Below, piece after piece: positions 10,131 to 20,124 of a stretch of 64,000 nt of DNA; the first letter of the stretch is position 1, and every line of letters begins with the position of its first letter. The notes below the pieces were generated by a model. The model was not told the DNA's origin. It made no database searches and worked only from the letters and a program-made list of their open reading frames with translations. The DNA comes from Candidatus Zixiibacteriota bacterium. GTDB taxonomy: Bacteria > Zixibacteria > MSB-5A5 > GN15 > FEB-12. Made by a program: the position numbers and the translations under genes. Where the stretch lies: contig JAJRSF010000011.1 of NCBI GenBank assembly GCA_024278935.1, positions 1 to 64,000 on the forward strand. Direction: 5' to 3'.

Positions 10131-11996
10131 TTACAAATTATAATCATACAACAAACTCAAGCGGATAGTTCTGCCCGGTTCATTAACACCAATCCCTGAA
10201 CTAAATGGGTCTCGCAAATATGATAGATGCTGTTGATATGTTTTGTCCAATATATTTTCAACTCCAAATGATACCTGATAGCTCTTACTAAAATATGTCA
10301 GCGAAATATCAAACCTGTCCCATGAAGTTGTTTCTGATTCAGTGAGCAAACTGTCTACTCTTGTCTGAGCATCGTTGTATGTGTGAGTCAGTATAAGAGA
10401 ACTGTTTTTGTACCTTGGAGATTTCAACGTTGTTATCAAAAAGAATGGTGGTATCTCACTTAGCGGAATATCGTTAGTTTTATTTTTTGCATAGGTATAG
10501 CCGGAGAACAACGACAGATATTTTGATTTATAATTTGCGTTCAGACCAATCATGTGGGCATCGATATTTTCATAAGTTAAGTAATTCCGAGTACCACTTA
10601 TCGCATTTGTCAAATTAATATAATTAGAGATATAATGAGTATAAACAGAAATATTGATCTTTGAATTGGCATACATCGACCGAAGAGATAATTTCAATGG
10701 CTGACTTAGCTCAGGATTGCCTACCCAATATGGCGTCATGCCCGGTTTTTGTACTGCCACATAAACTTGCTCAAGCGTTGGTTCCGATGTTGCAATCTCC
10801 GAAGTAAACTGTATCGATGAATTATGAGCCATACTTTGCACATAATCAAATGTTGCACCAAGTGAATAGTAGTAGTTTGATTCTTCAGCGTCAGGATAGA
10901 GAGGCGTAAACATTTCAAGTCGGTCAGTATCGTTCATCTTCAAATATTTTAACCCTGCTTTATATGAAAGTCTGAATTTGTTCTTGCTATAACTGTTTTG
11001 ATATGTCCCGCTAAAATATGAAAGATCAGGTATCAGATGATTTTCGATCGTTTCCATCAGAGTTACTATTTCATTATCAGAATCCCAATTTCTATAGAGA
11101 AGTTCAACATTATCATTTACAAATCCAAGAGTCAAGTTCTGCACCGAAGTCCGCATGAACATACTGCTCACACGTAGTTGATTATCCATCATATGATCGG
11201 TGTAATTGAAATATATTTTTTGATTCTTATATGTCACATTACCACTGTAGATTCGGTTCAACCGTTCATCCATTTTCAAATACGGAAACATAATATTATC
11301 GGAATATGTAAAAGCACCTCGATAAGAAACAGCACCAACTTTATGAACAGCCGATATCTCACCAAGTTGATATTTATGGTCATCAGAAAAACCATACAGC
11401 GTCTCAAAATTATTTTTATCACCATCTTCATAACCATACCCTGTTGCATATCGCCCTGACAAAATAACTTTCGGACTGACTGCTGAAAAAGCAAAATCGG
11501 AACCTGATTCAGCTTGGGCAGATTGGGTAAAAGCTGTTTTTATATTTGAAAAATCAGAAGGTTTAATTCTACTAATCAGCAACCCACCACCTAAACCGGT
11601 TGAAAAAGATGACCTCTCTTTTGAAAATGAAATCAAATTCATCTCAAGCGGATTAACTCGTGTCAATGGTGAGTCCATCCTGTTCGGACATGCCGAATGA
11701 TACTGCTCCCCATCGATGACAACCGTTACGTCGGCACGCTTAAACCCTTCGCTAAAAATATCCTGAGCTATAAAAGTACCTTTGCGAATAAGTGTGAAAC
11801 CATTCAGATTCAAAATTTTTGAAAAATTATCTTTAGAGGTTGGAAACTCTGCGATACCAAAATCTTCTCTACTCTCTTCTACAAGAATTGAATCGACCAC
11901 ATACACTTTATCAGAGACTTTCACTGTATCTTCTACCTGCGACGCATTCAGAAGAGGACTGAGTAGAACAAACATTGCTACAATAATTTTTTTCAT
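10131..11996 (-). CDS. TonB-dependent receptor, probable copper-type (OprC/NosA-like)
   Basis: Signal peptide; plug-like domain; beta-barrel ending in LSLLYDYNL; plug motif DGEQYHSACPNRMDSPLTRV. Confidence 0.8.
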   Translation of the reverse strand: MKKIIVAMFVLLSPLLNASQVEDTVKVSDKVYVVDSILVEESREDFGIAEFPTSKDNFSKILNLNGFTLIRKGTFIAQDIFSEGFKRADVTVVIDGEQYHSACPNRMDSPLTRVNPLEMNLISFSKERSSFSTGLGGGLLISRIKPSDFSNIKTAFTQSAQAESGSDFAFSAVSPKVILSGRYATGYGYEDGDKNNFETLYGFSDDHKYQLGEISAVHKVGAVSYRGAFTYSDNIMFPYLKMDERLNRIYSGNVTYKNQKIYFNYTDHMMDNQLRVSSMFMRTSVQNLTLGFVNDNVELLYRNWDSDNEIVTLMETIENHLIPDLSYFSGTYQNSYSKNKFRLSYKAGLKYLKMNDTDRLEMFTPLYPDAEESNYYYSLGATFDYVQSMAHNSSIQFTSEIATSEPTLEQVYVAVQKPGMTPYWVGNPELSQPLKLSLRSMYANSKINISVYTHYISNYINLTNAISGTRNYLTYENIDAHMIGLNANYKSKYLSLFSGYTYAKNKTNDIPLSEIPPFFLITTLKSPRYKNSSLILTHTYNDAQTRVDSLLTESETTSWDRFDISLTYFSKSYQVSFGVENILDKTYQQHLSYLRDPFSSGIGVNEPGRTIRLSLLYDYNL

Positions 11997-12134
11997 ACAA
12001 ACTCCATTTTTGTCTTTCTTAAAGTTAAACTAATAAACATGGGTGAATCAAGGTTAACTTATCTCTGTTTTAATTTATATTCAAGTGAATAATTCAGCCA
12101 AATCGGAGTATTACTTATACTAATACAACAGAAA

Positions 12135-12163
12135 GTCAAAACTTGACGAAGTCAAAACTTGAC
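12135..12163. promoter_or_regulatory. Tandem palindromic operator-like repeat
   Basis: GTCAAaacTTGAC gaa GTCAAaacTTGAC: two identical 13-bp palindromic units, 16-bp period, upstream of lemA. Confidence 0.5.
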
Positions 12164-12244
12164 TGGCTACAATTTAGTTTGCATTTTAAAACCATAATTA
12201 TTTTAAATTAGACAATTTTGTTTCACACACTTAAAGGAGTTCAT

Positions 12245-12802
12245 ATGACAGGTTTCTTAATTTTTATAGGCATTGCTGTTCTTTTTGCCGCTTTTGCTAT
12301 CGGCATCTATAACAGCTTGGTCAAACTACGCACATCAACCGAATCATCATGGTCAGACATCGATGTACAGCTCAAGAAGCGTTTCAACCTCATCCCTGCT
12401 TTGGTAGAGACTGTCAAAGGTTACGCATCGCACGAAAAAGACCTTTTTGAAAAAGTAACCAAGGCAAGGTCACAGGCGATGAACGCAGGCACCCCTGAAC
12501 AGATGGCGGCCGGAAATAATATGCTGACCGGAACATTAAAATCACTTTTTGCAGTTTCTGAAGCATATCCTGACTTAAAAGCCAACACAAATTTTATGGA
12601 TTTACAAAGACAGCTCAAAGATATCGAAGGCGACATAGAATCTGCCCGAAGATACTACAATGCGATTGTCCGAGATTATAATATCAAGACCGAAACTTTT
12701 CCATCGACGATTGTAGCATCGATGTTTAATTTCGTCAAAAAAGAATTCTTCGAAATAGAATCACCCGATGAACGTAAACCTATCAAACCTGATTTTTCAT
12801 AA
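12245..12802 (+). CDS. lemA: LemA family protein
   Basis: YNSLVKLRTSTESSWSDIDVQLKKRFNLIPALVETVKGYASHEK; preferred start 12245. Confidence 0.93.
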   Translation: MTGFLIFIGIAVLFAAFAIGIYNSLVKLRTSTESSWSDIDVQLKKRFNLIPALVETVKGYASHEKDLFEKVTKARSQAMNAGTPEQMAAGNNMLTGTLKSLFAVSEAYPDLKANTNFMDLQRQLKDIEGDIESARRYYNAIVRDYNIKTETFPSTIVASMFNFVKKEFFEIESPDERKPIKPDFS

Positions 12803-12813
12803 GAGGTTACAAT

Positions 12814-14544
12814 ATGAAAAATCTAATAAAACTGTTTTGCCTCATAGCTTTTCTACTCTGCGGTGTTATCGTAACTGAAAGTTCCGCTCAACATTTTACT
12901 ATCAAGAACTTTGATGCTCAAATAGTTATCGACGAAGATGGTTCTTTCACAGTATCAGAAACTATCACCGTTAATTTTCATCGGAAGAAACATGGCATCT
13001 ACCGAGAGATTCCATACAAATACGAAGATGAACTCGGTAATGCCGTCTATATGCCTATCGAAGTTTTTTCTGTGACCGATGAAAATGGAAACCCCCATAC
13101 CAGCAAAGTCAGCAAAACCGGCAACGTAATGAATATCCGTATTGGCGATGCTGATCGATATGTCGATGGTCGACAGGTCTATGTCATTAACTACAAAGTA
13201 ACCAACGGACTTCTTTATTTTGAGAAATACGATGAACTCTACTGGAACATCACCGGTGACTCATGGGACGCTGAGATCGAACATGCAACCGCAACGGTAA
13301 CAATTAACTCAACAACTATAAGTAACAATCTGGACTTTGCCTGCTACACCGGAGGTTATGGAGCAACAAGTTCAGAATGTAATTTCACCCAGCTCACAAA
13401 CGGCGGGCAGTTTCAAACTACAACTACCATAGAATCATACGATGGTTTCACGATTGCTTTTTCATTCGACAAAGGAATCGTTGCAGAACCATCCGACTTT
13501 GAAAAGTTTCTACTCACTATAAATTTAAGCGAGAACTGGGGATTTGTTCTGCCGATTATTTCTCTTCTCTTTATGATTATGCATTGGAGAAAAAAAGGAC
13601 GTGACCCGCATGTACGTTCCGCAATAGCAGTGCAATATGCACCTCCTAAGATAAATGGCAAGGAACTTACTGCCGCCGAAGTCGGGACGCTTATCGACGA
13701 AACCCTTGACCCAAAAGATATTTCAGCCAGTATGATTGGTCTTGCTGTCAAAGGATATTTAAATATTGAAGAGACCGAAGAGAAAGTTCTGATTTTCACC
13801 AATAAAGATTATAAGATAACATCATTAAAATCAGACCTCTCGGAACTGACCGAGTTTGAACGATGGCTTATGGTAGGACTTTTTCAAGACGGACAAAGTT
13901 CTATCATGATTTCTGATTTGAAGAATAAGTTTTACACCTATCTTCCTAAATTATCAAAAGCAATATTCAGGCAACTAGTCGAGTACAATTATTTTGCAAC
14001 ATCACCTCAATCTACTATGGGGAAATATGTCGGCTACGGAATTTTAGTTGCCGTATTAGTTGGAGCCTCACAATTTTTATTAACAACGAACACAACACCA
14101 TTAAAACCAATTTTAGTAACTATCTTTACCGCCTTACCATTTTTCCTATTTTCAAAAGCGATGCCTGCCAAAACTCGCAAAGGTGCCACAGCACTTGCCG
14201 ATGTTCTCGGTTTTCAGGAGTTTTTAGAACGGGCAGAAAAAGATAAACTCGAACGGATGGAAGATAAAGATTTGTTCAGTAAGTATCTCCCTTACGCGAT
14301 TGCTCTCGATGTTGTCGACCGATGGGCAAAAGCATTTGTCGGCATTGAGCAGAATATGCCTCATTGGTATATCGGCTCTCACGGCATGATGTATTTCCAT
14401 CCGGTTGCTTTTTCCCAAGCAATCACCGCAACAACTTCACATCTGTCAACAGCAACATTTGCTGCTCCCCGTAGTTCCGGTACATCCGGTGGCGGTGGCT
14501 TCTCAGGCGGTGGCGGAGGCGGTGGAGGCGGCGGAAGCTGGTAA
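12814..14544 (+). CDS. DUF2207 domain-containing membrane protein with a Gly-rich C-terminus
   Basis: HKKHGIYREIPYKY-type N-terminus, TM segments, C-terminal GGGGFSGGGGGGGGGGSW; follows lemA. Confidence 0.88.
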   Translation: MKNLIKLFCLIAFLLCGVIVTESSAQHFTIKNFDAQIVIDEDGSFTVSETITVNFHRKKHGIYREIPYKYEDELGNAVYMPIEVFSVTDENGNPHTSKVSKTGNVMNIRIGDADRYVDGRQVYVINYKVTNGLLYFEKYDELYWNITGDSWDAEIEHATATVTINSTTISNNLDFACYTGGYGATSSECNFTQLTNGGQFQTTTTIESYDGFTIAFSFDKGIVAEPSDFEKFLLTINLSENWGFVLPIISLLFMIMHWRKKGRDPHVRSAIAVQYAPPKINGKELTAAEVGTLIDETLDPKDISASMIGLAVKGYLNIEETEEKVLIFTNKDYKITSLKSDLSELTEFERWLMVGLFQDGQSSIMISDLKNKFYTYLPKLSKAIFRQLVEYNYFATSPQSTMGKYVGYGILVAVLVGASQFLLTTNTTPLKPILVTIFTALPFFLFSKAMPAKTRKGATALADVLGFQEFLERAEKDKLERMEDKDLFSKYLPYAIALDVVDRWAKAFVGIEQNMPHWYIGSHGMMYFHPVAFSQAITATTSHLSTATFAAPRSSGTSGGGGFSGGGGGGGGGGSW

Positions 14545-14573
14545 AACATATTTCTCAAAAGTAACAGACATAA

Positions 14574-14608
14574 AAAAATCGGTGAACTAAAAGTCCACCG
14601 GTTTTTTA
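14574..14608. terminator. Bidirectional terminator between convergent DUF2207 and glmS genes
   Basis: aaaaaaTCGGTGaactaaaagtcCACCGgtttttt. Confidence 0.75.
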
Positions 14609-14626
14609 TAATCTGTTTATTTCTAA

Positions 14627-16453
14627 TTATTCAACCGTAACAGATTTTGCCAAATTACGAGGTTGATCAACATCACATCCACGCATTACCGCAATATGAT
14701 ACGCCAATAATTGTAGTGGTATAATTGACAAAAGCGGAGTCAGCAAACGATATGTCGATGGAATATAAATAACATGATTCACTTTTTCGGCAATCTCGGT
14801 ATCACCTTCAGTCGCAATCGCAATAACTTTTCCATTACGCGAACGAACCTCAGCAATATTTGACATCACCTTATCATAGACCGGGTCCTTTAAAGCAATA
14901 ACTACCACCGGCATATTTTCATCGATTAAAGCAATCGGACCATGCTTCATTTCAGCAGCCGGATAACCTTCGGCGTGAATGTATGAAATCTCTTTCAGTT
15001 TCAAGGCACCTTCTAAAGCAACCGGGAAATTAATACCACGTCCAAGATATAAAAAATTATCAGCTTTATAATATTCAGCAGCTATCGCTGTAATCTGGTC
15101 ATCCATTTTGAGTATCTCTTCAACTCGATCCGGTATCTTTTGTATATGCTCAATAATTTCCTGACCAGTCTGCACCGACATCTGACGCATCCGTCCTAAG
15201 AGAGTCGTGACCAACGAGAGAACCATGACCTGCGATGTAAACGCTTTTGTCGATGCCACCCCGATTTCAGGACCGGCATGCAGATAGACGCCACCGTCAG
15301 ACTGACGGGCAATAGTCGAGCCAACAACATTCACAAGTCCCAAAGTTGTAACTCCGTGTTTTTGTGCTTCACGCATCGCCGCCAACGTATCAGCAGTTTC
15401 ACCTGATTGACTGATAGCAAACAGAAGAGAATTCTTTTCAAATATTGGTGAACGGTAGCGAAGTTCAGAAGCGTATTCTACCTCACAAGGTATCCGTGCC
15501 ATCTCTTCAAGCATATATTCACCTATAAGCCCTGCGTTCCAAGACGTACCGCAAGCAGTTATAAGAATCCGTTTAATCTCACGAAGTTCATCGTATTGTA
15601 AGTTGAGTCCATTTAAACGAGGGATACCTTCTTCAAAATTTAATCGTCCTCGAATCGCATTACGTAATGTAGTAGGTTGTTCAAAAATTTCTTTTAACAT
15701 AAAATGTTCAAAGCCGCCTTTTTCGATTTCATCAAGCGACCAACTGATCTCTTCAACTTGTGGAGAAATTTTTACATTTTGAATTGTCGTAATTTTATAT
15801 TCTTCCGGTGTAACAGTCGCAATCTCACCATCGTCTAAATAGACAACTCTATTTGTTGAGTCTAAGATTGCCGAGACATCGGATGCCACAAAATTTTCAC
15901 CATTACCATCACCAATAATAAGCGGCGACCCCATGCGGGCAGCAATAATCATATTTGGATGTGCCGATGAAATAACTGCTATACCGTAGGTTCCTTCTAC
16001 TTGAGTCAACGCTTCACGGACAGCTTCGGTAAGGTCACCTTTATAGCTAAACCGAATTAGTTGTGCAAGCACTTCGGTATCTGTTTCAGTTTTAATCTGA
16101 TAGCCTTTGCTTACCAAAAACGATTTTAACGTTCTGTAATTTTCAATAATACCGTTATGCACTATAGCAATATCTTCAGTCGTATCTGTATGAGGATGTG
16201 CATTTAACTGGTTTGGTTCACCATGAGTCGCCCATCTGGTATGTGCAATCCCGTGATTACTTTTGGTTGTGTTATTTATAAGTAATTTTTCTAGCTCAAC
16301 AATTTTACCTGCTGCTTTGGTAACATAGAGTCCATTGTCAGCAAGCAAAGCAATCCCTGCTGAATCATAGCCACGATATTCAAGCCTTTTGATACCTTTA
16401 AGTAAAATCGGTTCAGCCTGCTGTGGTCCAACATATCCGACAATTCCACACAT
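14627..16453 (-). CDS. glmS: Glutamine--fructose-6-phosphate aminotransferase (isomerizing)
   Basis: MCGIVGYVGPQQAEPILLKGIKRLEYRGYDSAGIAL; SIS domains; C-terminal DVDQPRNLAKSVTVE. Confidence 0.98.
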   Translation of the reverse strand: MCGIVGYVGPQQAEPILLKGIKRLEYRGYDSAGIALLADNGLYVTKAAGKIVELEKLLINNTTKSNHGIAHTRWATHGEPNQLNAHPHTDTTEDIAIVHNGIIENYRTLKSFLVSKGYQIKTETDTEVLAQLIRFSYKGDLTEAVREALTQVEGTYGIAVISSAHPNMIIAARMGSPLIIGDGNGENFVASDVSAILDSTNRVVYLDDGEIATVTPEEYKITTIQNVKISPQVEEISWSLDEIEKGGFEHFMLKEIFEQPTTLRNAIRGRLNFEEGIPRLNGLNLQYDELREIKRILITACGTSWNAGLIGEYMLEEMARIPCEVEYASELRYRSPIFEKNSLLFAISQSGETADTLAAMREAQKHGVTTLGLVNVVGSTIARQSDGGVYLHAGPEIGVASTKAFTSQVMVLSLVTTLLGRMRQMSVQTGQEIIEHIQKIPDRVEEILKMDDQITAIAAEYYKADNFLYLGRGINFPVALEGALKLKEISYIHAEGYPAAEMKHGPIALIDENMPVVVIALKDPVYDKVMSNIAEVRSRNGKVIAIATEGDTEIAEKVNHVIYIPSTYRLLTPLLSIIPLQLLAYHIAVMRGCDVDQPRNLAKSVTVE

Positions 16454-16465
16454 AATCTTTATACC

Positions 16466-17830
16466 TTATTTAAAATACTTTTTTACTGTATCGGTCAATC
16501 TTGCCGTTAACTTTTGCGAATTTGTTTCTGTTATTATACGGTAAATCGGCTCAGTATTTGAAGTTCGTAATTGCAGCCATCCTTCGGCAAAATCAAAGCG
16601 TAAGCCATCACGGCGGTCGATTTTGCATTTTCCCAATAATGTCGCTGTTTCTTTTTCAAATTTCTTTAATTTTAGCAAAAACTTCGCTTTATCTTTTAAC
16701 TGAGCTTTATCTTTTATATTGTAATATTTCGGAAAAGTTTCAACTAAGTCAAAAAGAGATGTTTTCCTGTTGGCAAGCAGAGTCAATGCCAAAGCTGCCG
16801 CAATTAGGCAATCTCGACCGGCATGAAAAGATGGAAATATCACCCCGCCATTTCCTTCACCGCCGATTATGCCATTTTTCTTCTTCATCATCTCAACAAC
16901 ATTTGCCTCACCTACTTTTGAGTAGATAACTTTTGAACCAAGCGACTTAGCAATATCTTCGGTGACTTTTGATGTTGAAAGATTGATAACTGTCGCACCT
17001 TTCATTTTCAAAAGCACTGCCATGACACCAATCGTGAGCGTCAGCTCTTCGCCAATCGCATTGCCTTTGTTGTCAACCAATGCCAATCGATCAGCATCGG
17101 GATCACAAGCCATACCCAAATCTGCTTTATGTTTTTTAACCGCTTTACAAAGTTGGGTTATATTTTTGGCAATCGGTTCAGGTTCATGAGTGAAATTACC
17201 ATCCCCTTTACAATTTATTTTTATAACAGTGACACCAAGTTTCTCAAGCATTTCCGGAAGTGCCACCGACCCTGCCCCATTGACCGCATCGACAACAACT
17301 CTGAATTTTCGTTTTCTAACTGCCTGGCTGTTGACCACTTTTTGAGCAAGCGTTGCTTTAATATGTTCATCAATCCATTTGTCCTGTTCGGTCAATTTCC
17401 CAAGTTTGTTATGAGGAGCGTATGAAAACTTTTTTGCTTCAAATATTTTGTTCAGTTTTTTATATTCAGACGGGTTTATAAACTCTCCGGTTTTATTAAA
17501 AAACTTAAGAGCGTTCCACTCCGATGGGTTATGCGATGCTGTGATACAAATCCCGCCAACAGCTTTTAATTTCTTCACTGCAATTTCAACGGTCGGCGTT
17601 GGGACTATGCCAACATCAACAACATCGAGTCCGACTGATTGTAATACTGAAATAATAATCGGGTTGATTATTGCTCCCGATGGACGGCTATCACGACCGA
17701 CAACAACTTTTCCTTTACCGAGTAGGGTACCAAATGCGGCGGCATATTCTGCCAACATGTGCATATCGAGTCCGTTGCCTAAAACACCACGAACACCGGA
17801 TGTTGATTTTACTAATTGAATTTTTTTCAT
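16466..17830 (-). CDS. glmM: Phosphoglucosamine mutase
   Basis: SGVRGVLG, GGICITASHNPSEWNALKFF, CDPDADRLALVD, RTSNTEPIYRIITE. Confidence 0.92.
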   Translation of the reverse strand: MKKIQLVKSTSGVRGVLGNGLDMHMLAEYAAAFGTLLGKGKVVVGRDSRPSGAIINPIIISVLQSVGLDVVDVGIVPTPTVEIAVKKLKAVGGICITASHNPSEWNALKFFNKTGEFINPSEYKKLNKIFEAKKFSYAPHNKLGKLTEQDKWIDEHIKATLAQKVVNSQAVRKRKFRVVVDAVNGAGSVALPEMLEKLGVTVIKINCKGDGNFTHEPEPIAKNITQLCKAVKKHKADLGMACDPDADRLALVDNKGNAIGEELTLTIGVMAVLLKMKGATVINLSTSKVTEDIAKSLGSKVIYSKVGEANVVEMMKKKNGIIGGEGNGGVIFPSFHAGRDCLIAAALALTLLANRKTSLFDLVETFPKYYNIKDKAQLKDKAKFLLKLKKFEKETATLLGKCKIDRRDGLRFDFAEGWLQLRTSNTEPIYRIITETNSQKLTARLTDTVKKYFK

Positions 17831-17858
17831 CTTTATTCTGAAAGCTTTCTCTTTGTTG

Positions 17859-19235
17859 TTAGATTGTAAATTTCGCCAAACCGTTTTGAGTACCTATCCA
17901 TAGATTTCCAAACATATCAAAATTTAGCGAATTGATCTGATTATCGGGCAGATAACTATTTGAAGTCGTATACACAGTCCAGTCCAATCCGTCAAATGAT
18001 GCCAAACCTTCTCTGGTACCAAACCAATAGGTTCCTTGTGCATCAACTGCAAGAGCGAGGACAACATTGTCCGGCAGTCCATCAACAGTCGTGAAATTTA
18101 TCCATCCGTTATTCTCAAATATATAGACCCCACCATCGGTTCCAAAAAGAACTTTATTTTCCGATGTAACAATCTCTAATACTTGTCCATTTATAAAACC
18201 ATTGGCATCACTATAATTTGTGAACAGTGAGTTGTCTAAAACAGTTGCTCCAAAAAGATTAAGCCCTGCCCAAATAGCATTATTAACACCAGTACTCAAA
18301 CAGTTTATTTTTCCACTTCCCGGGAAATTAGGATTTATCGGAACATCAAACTGCTCCCACACATCAGAACCATCCAGCGTAAAAGAATGCAGACCATTAT
18401 TAAGAGTGCCTACCCATAGTTTTTCTTGAGCGATAACAATATCCTGAGTCGATGTAATCGACTCTGTATCATGTGATGAATAAGTCTGTATTGAATCCCC
18501 TTCTAAAAGAGCAACTCCACTTTCTTGCGTACCTATCCAAATTCGTGATGAAGATTCTATAGCTATTGAGTTTACAAAATTAGGAGTATTGTTATACATC
18601 GTATCTATTATCGTATCAAGAGCTATAATGGTTGTATCGATAAAAGCAATAGAGCGAGATTCATAAATCATATCCCAAGTTGTATTATCAAAAGTCGAAA
18701 CACCACCTGAAGTAGCGATATATTTTAAAGCGCCATCGAACTGAACATCAGTAATGATATTTAAAGGGATTTCGCTATTAGAAATGTTATATACAGTCCA
18801 TGTGCCACCCTGCAAAGTTGTCGCAGAATCAATATTAGAAATCGGCGACCAGTTAGCTGCTTCATCCGCAATCTTTACCGCAAAATAATATTTTGTATTA
18901 GGGAACAAGTTTGGAACAACAATCGTATCAGCAGCAGTTCCAACATTCGGTTGGTCGGGTGCGATATAATGTTGAGCTTGAAAATAACTGGCAGAATCTA
19001 TCATGCTGGTAGAATATCGAACCTCATATGTTCTCGCTCTGCCCAACAAGCCGTCATCACCGGTAGCAGTAAGATATAGCGTCGCGGCATCACCGGTTGT
19101 AAATGCGACCGAAAGATCAGTAATCGCCGATGGAGCCACAGTGTCATCATTTGGGATAATCGGATTAGATTCATCGTCAGTGCAAGAGACAAAAATCATT
19201 GCCGTGATAAGCATTAAAACTAGAATTTTTTTCAA
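17859..19235 (-). CDS. Lipoprotein with fibronectin III-like segment and two-component-regulator-like propeller repeats
   Basis: Lipobox FVSCTDD; repeats WIGTQ..., ...YWFGTREGLASFDG, LWIGTQNGLAKFT. Confidence 0.75.
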   Translation of the reverse strand: MKKILVLMLITAMIFVSCTDDESNPIIPNDDTVAPSAITDLSVAFTTGDAATLYLTATGDDGLLGRARTYEVRYSTSMIDSASYFQAQHYIAPDQPNVGTAADTIVVPNLFPNTKYYFAVKIADEAANWSPISNIDSATTLQGGTWTVYNISNSEIPLNIITDVQFDGALKYIATSGGVSTFDNTTWDMIYESRSIAFIDTTIIALDTIIDTMYNNTPNFVNSIAIESSSRIWIGTQESGVALLEGDSIQTYSSHDTESITSTQDIVIAQEKLWVGTLNNGLHSFTLDGSDVWEQFDVPINPNFPGSGKINCLSTGVNNAIWAGLNLFGATVLDNSLFTNYSDANGFINGQVLEIVTSENKVLFGTDGGVYIFENNGWINFTTVDGLPDNVVLALAVDAQGTYWFGTREGLASFDGLDWTVYTTSNSYLPDNQINSLNFDMFGNLWIGTQNGLAKFTI

Positions 19236-19314
19236 AATATATATTTCCTCTCAATATTGTAACTGTTATACATGAAAAATATAAAAAGAATGGGAAAAAA
19301 CAATAGATAAATAT

Positions 19315-20112
19315 TTATTTTTTTCGAACGAGAACATCTCGCATGCTCTTGTGTATCAATCCGTTAGATGCAAGAAGGCTGTCATCAAAGATTGAGTACT
19401 CAAGATTTTTAATTTGTGTAACTTTTCCACCTGCTTCAGTAAGTATAATAATTCCTGCGGCTGAATCCCACGGAGCCAGATTGTACTCCCAGAACCCCTC
19501 AAATCTTCCATCAGCAACCCAACAAATATCAAGTGCTGCCGAACCGAATCTTCTTACTGCCTGTGCTTGCTTCATCATCCGTGAAAACATACCCAGATTA
19601 TTTCGTTTGAGAGCTGAAATATTATATGAGAATCCGGTTGCTAAAAGTGAGCGTTCTAATTTTTTTTCAGATGAAACATGTATCTTCTTTTTATTAAGAA
19701 AAGCACCGCATCCTAAAGCTGCTGAATAAAATTCTTTCAACTCTGGTGCATACACAACCCCAACAATCGTTCTATCTTTGTATTGCAAAGCGATAGAAAC
19801 AGCATAGCTTGGAAGACGATGAGCATAGTTCACGGTTCCATCAAGCGGATCAATAACCCAGCAGAAATCAGAATTATTATCAATAGAAGATCCCTCTTCT
19901 GACAAAATTGAATGTGCAGGAAACGCTTTACAAATTTGAGCAATAATATATTTTTCTGATTTCAAATCAAATTCAGTTACCGGGTCAATACGACCTTTAT
20001 ACTTTATATCTTTATTTTTCAAAAAACCACCTGCTAATATTTTACCGGCACCAAGTGCTATTTTTTCAGCAGCGTTTTTAATTTTTAGAATTTCTTTTTT
20101 GGGTAATGACAT
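19315..20112 (-). CDS. Inositol monophosphatase family protein
   Basis: DPVTEFDLKSEKYI, ILSEEGS, WVIDPLDGTVNYAHRLP, APWDSAAGIIILTEAGG. Confidence 0.93.
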   Translation of the reverse strand: MSLPKKEILKIKNAAEKIALGAGKILAGGFLKNKDIKYKGRIDPVTEFDLKSEKYIIAQICKAFPAHSILSEEGSSIDNNSDFCWVIDPLDGTVNYAHRLPSYAVSIALQYKDRTIVGVVYAPELKEFYSAALGCGAFLNKKKIHVSSEKKLERSLLATGFSYNISALKRNNLGMFSRMMKQAQAVRRFGSAALDICWVADGRFEGFWEYNLAPWDSAAGIIILTEAGGKVTQIKNLEYSIFDDSLLASNGLIHKSMRDVLVRKK

Positions 20113-20124
20113 ATCTAATTTATC

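Noticed and set aside
16501-16929. Plus-strand ORFs opposite glmM (also 16962..17189, 17129..17425, 17448..17819)
   Set aside because: Antisense of a clearly conserved gene.
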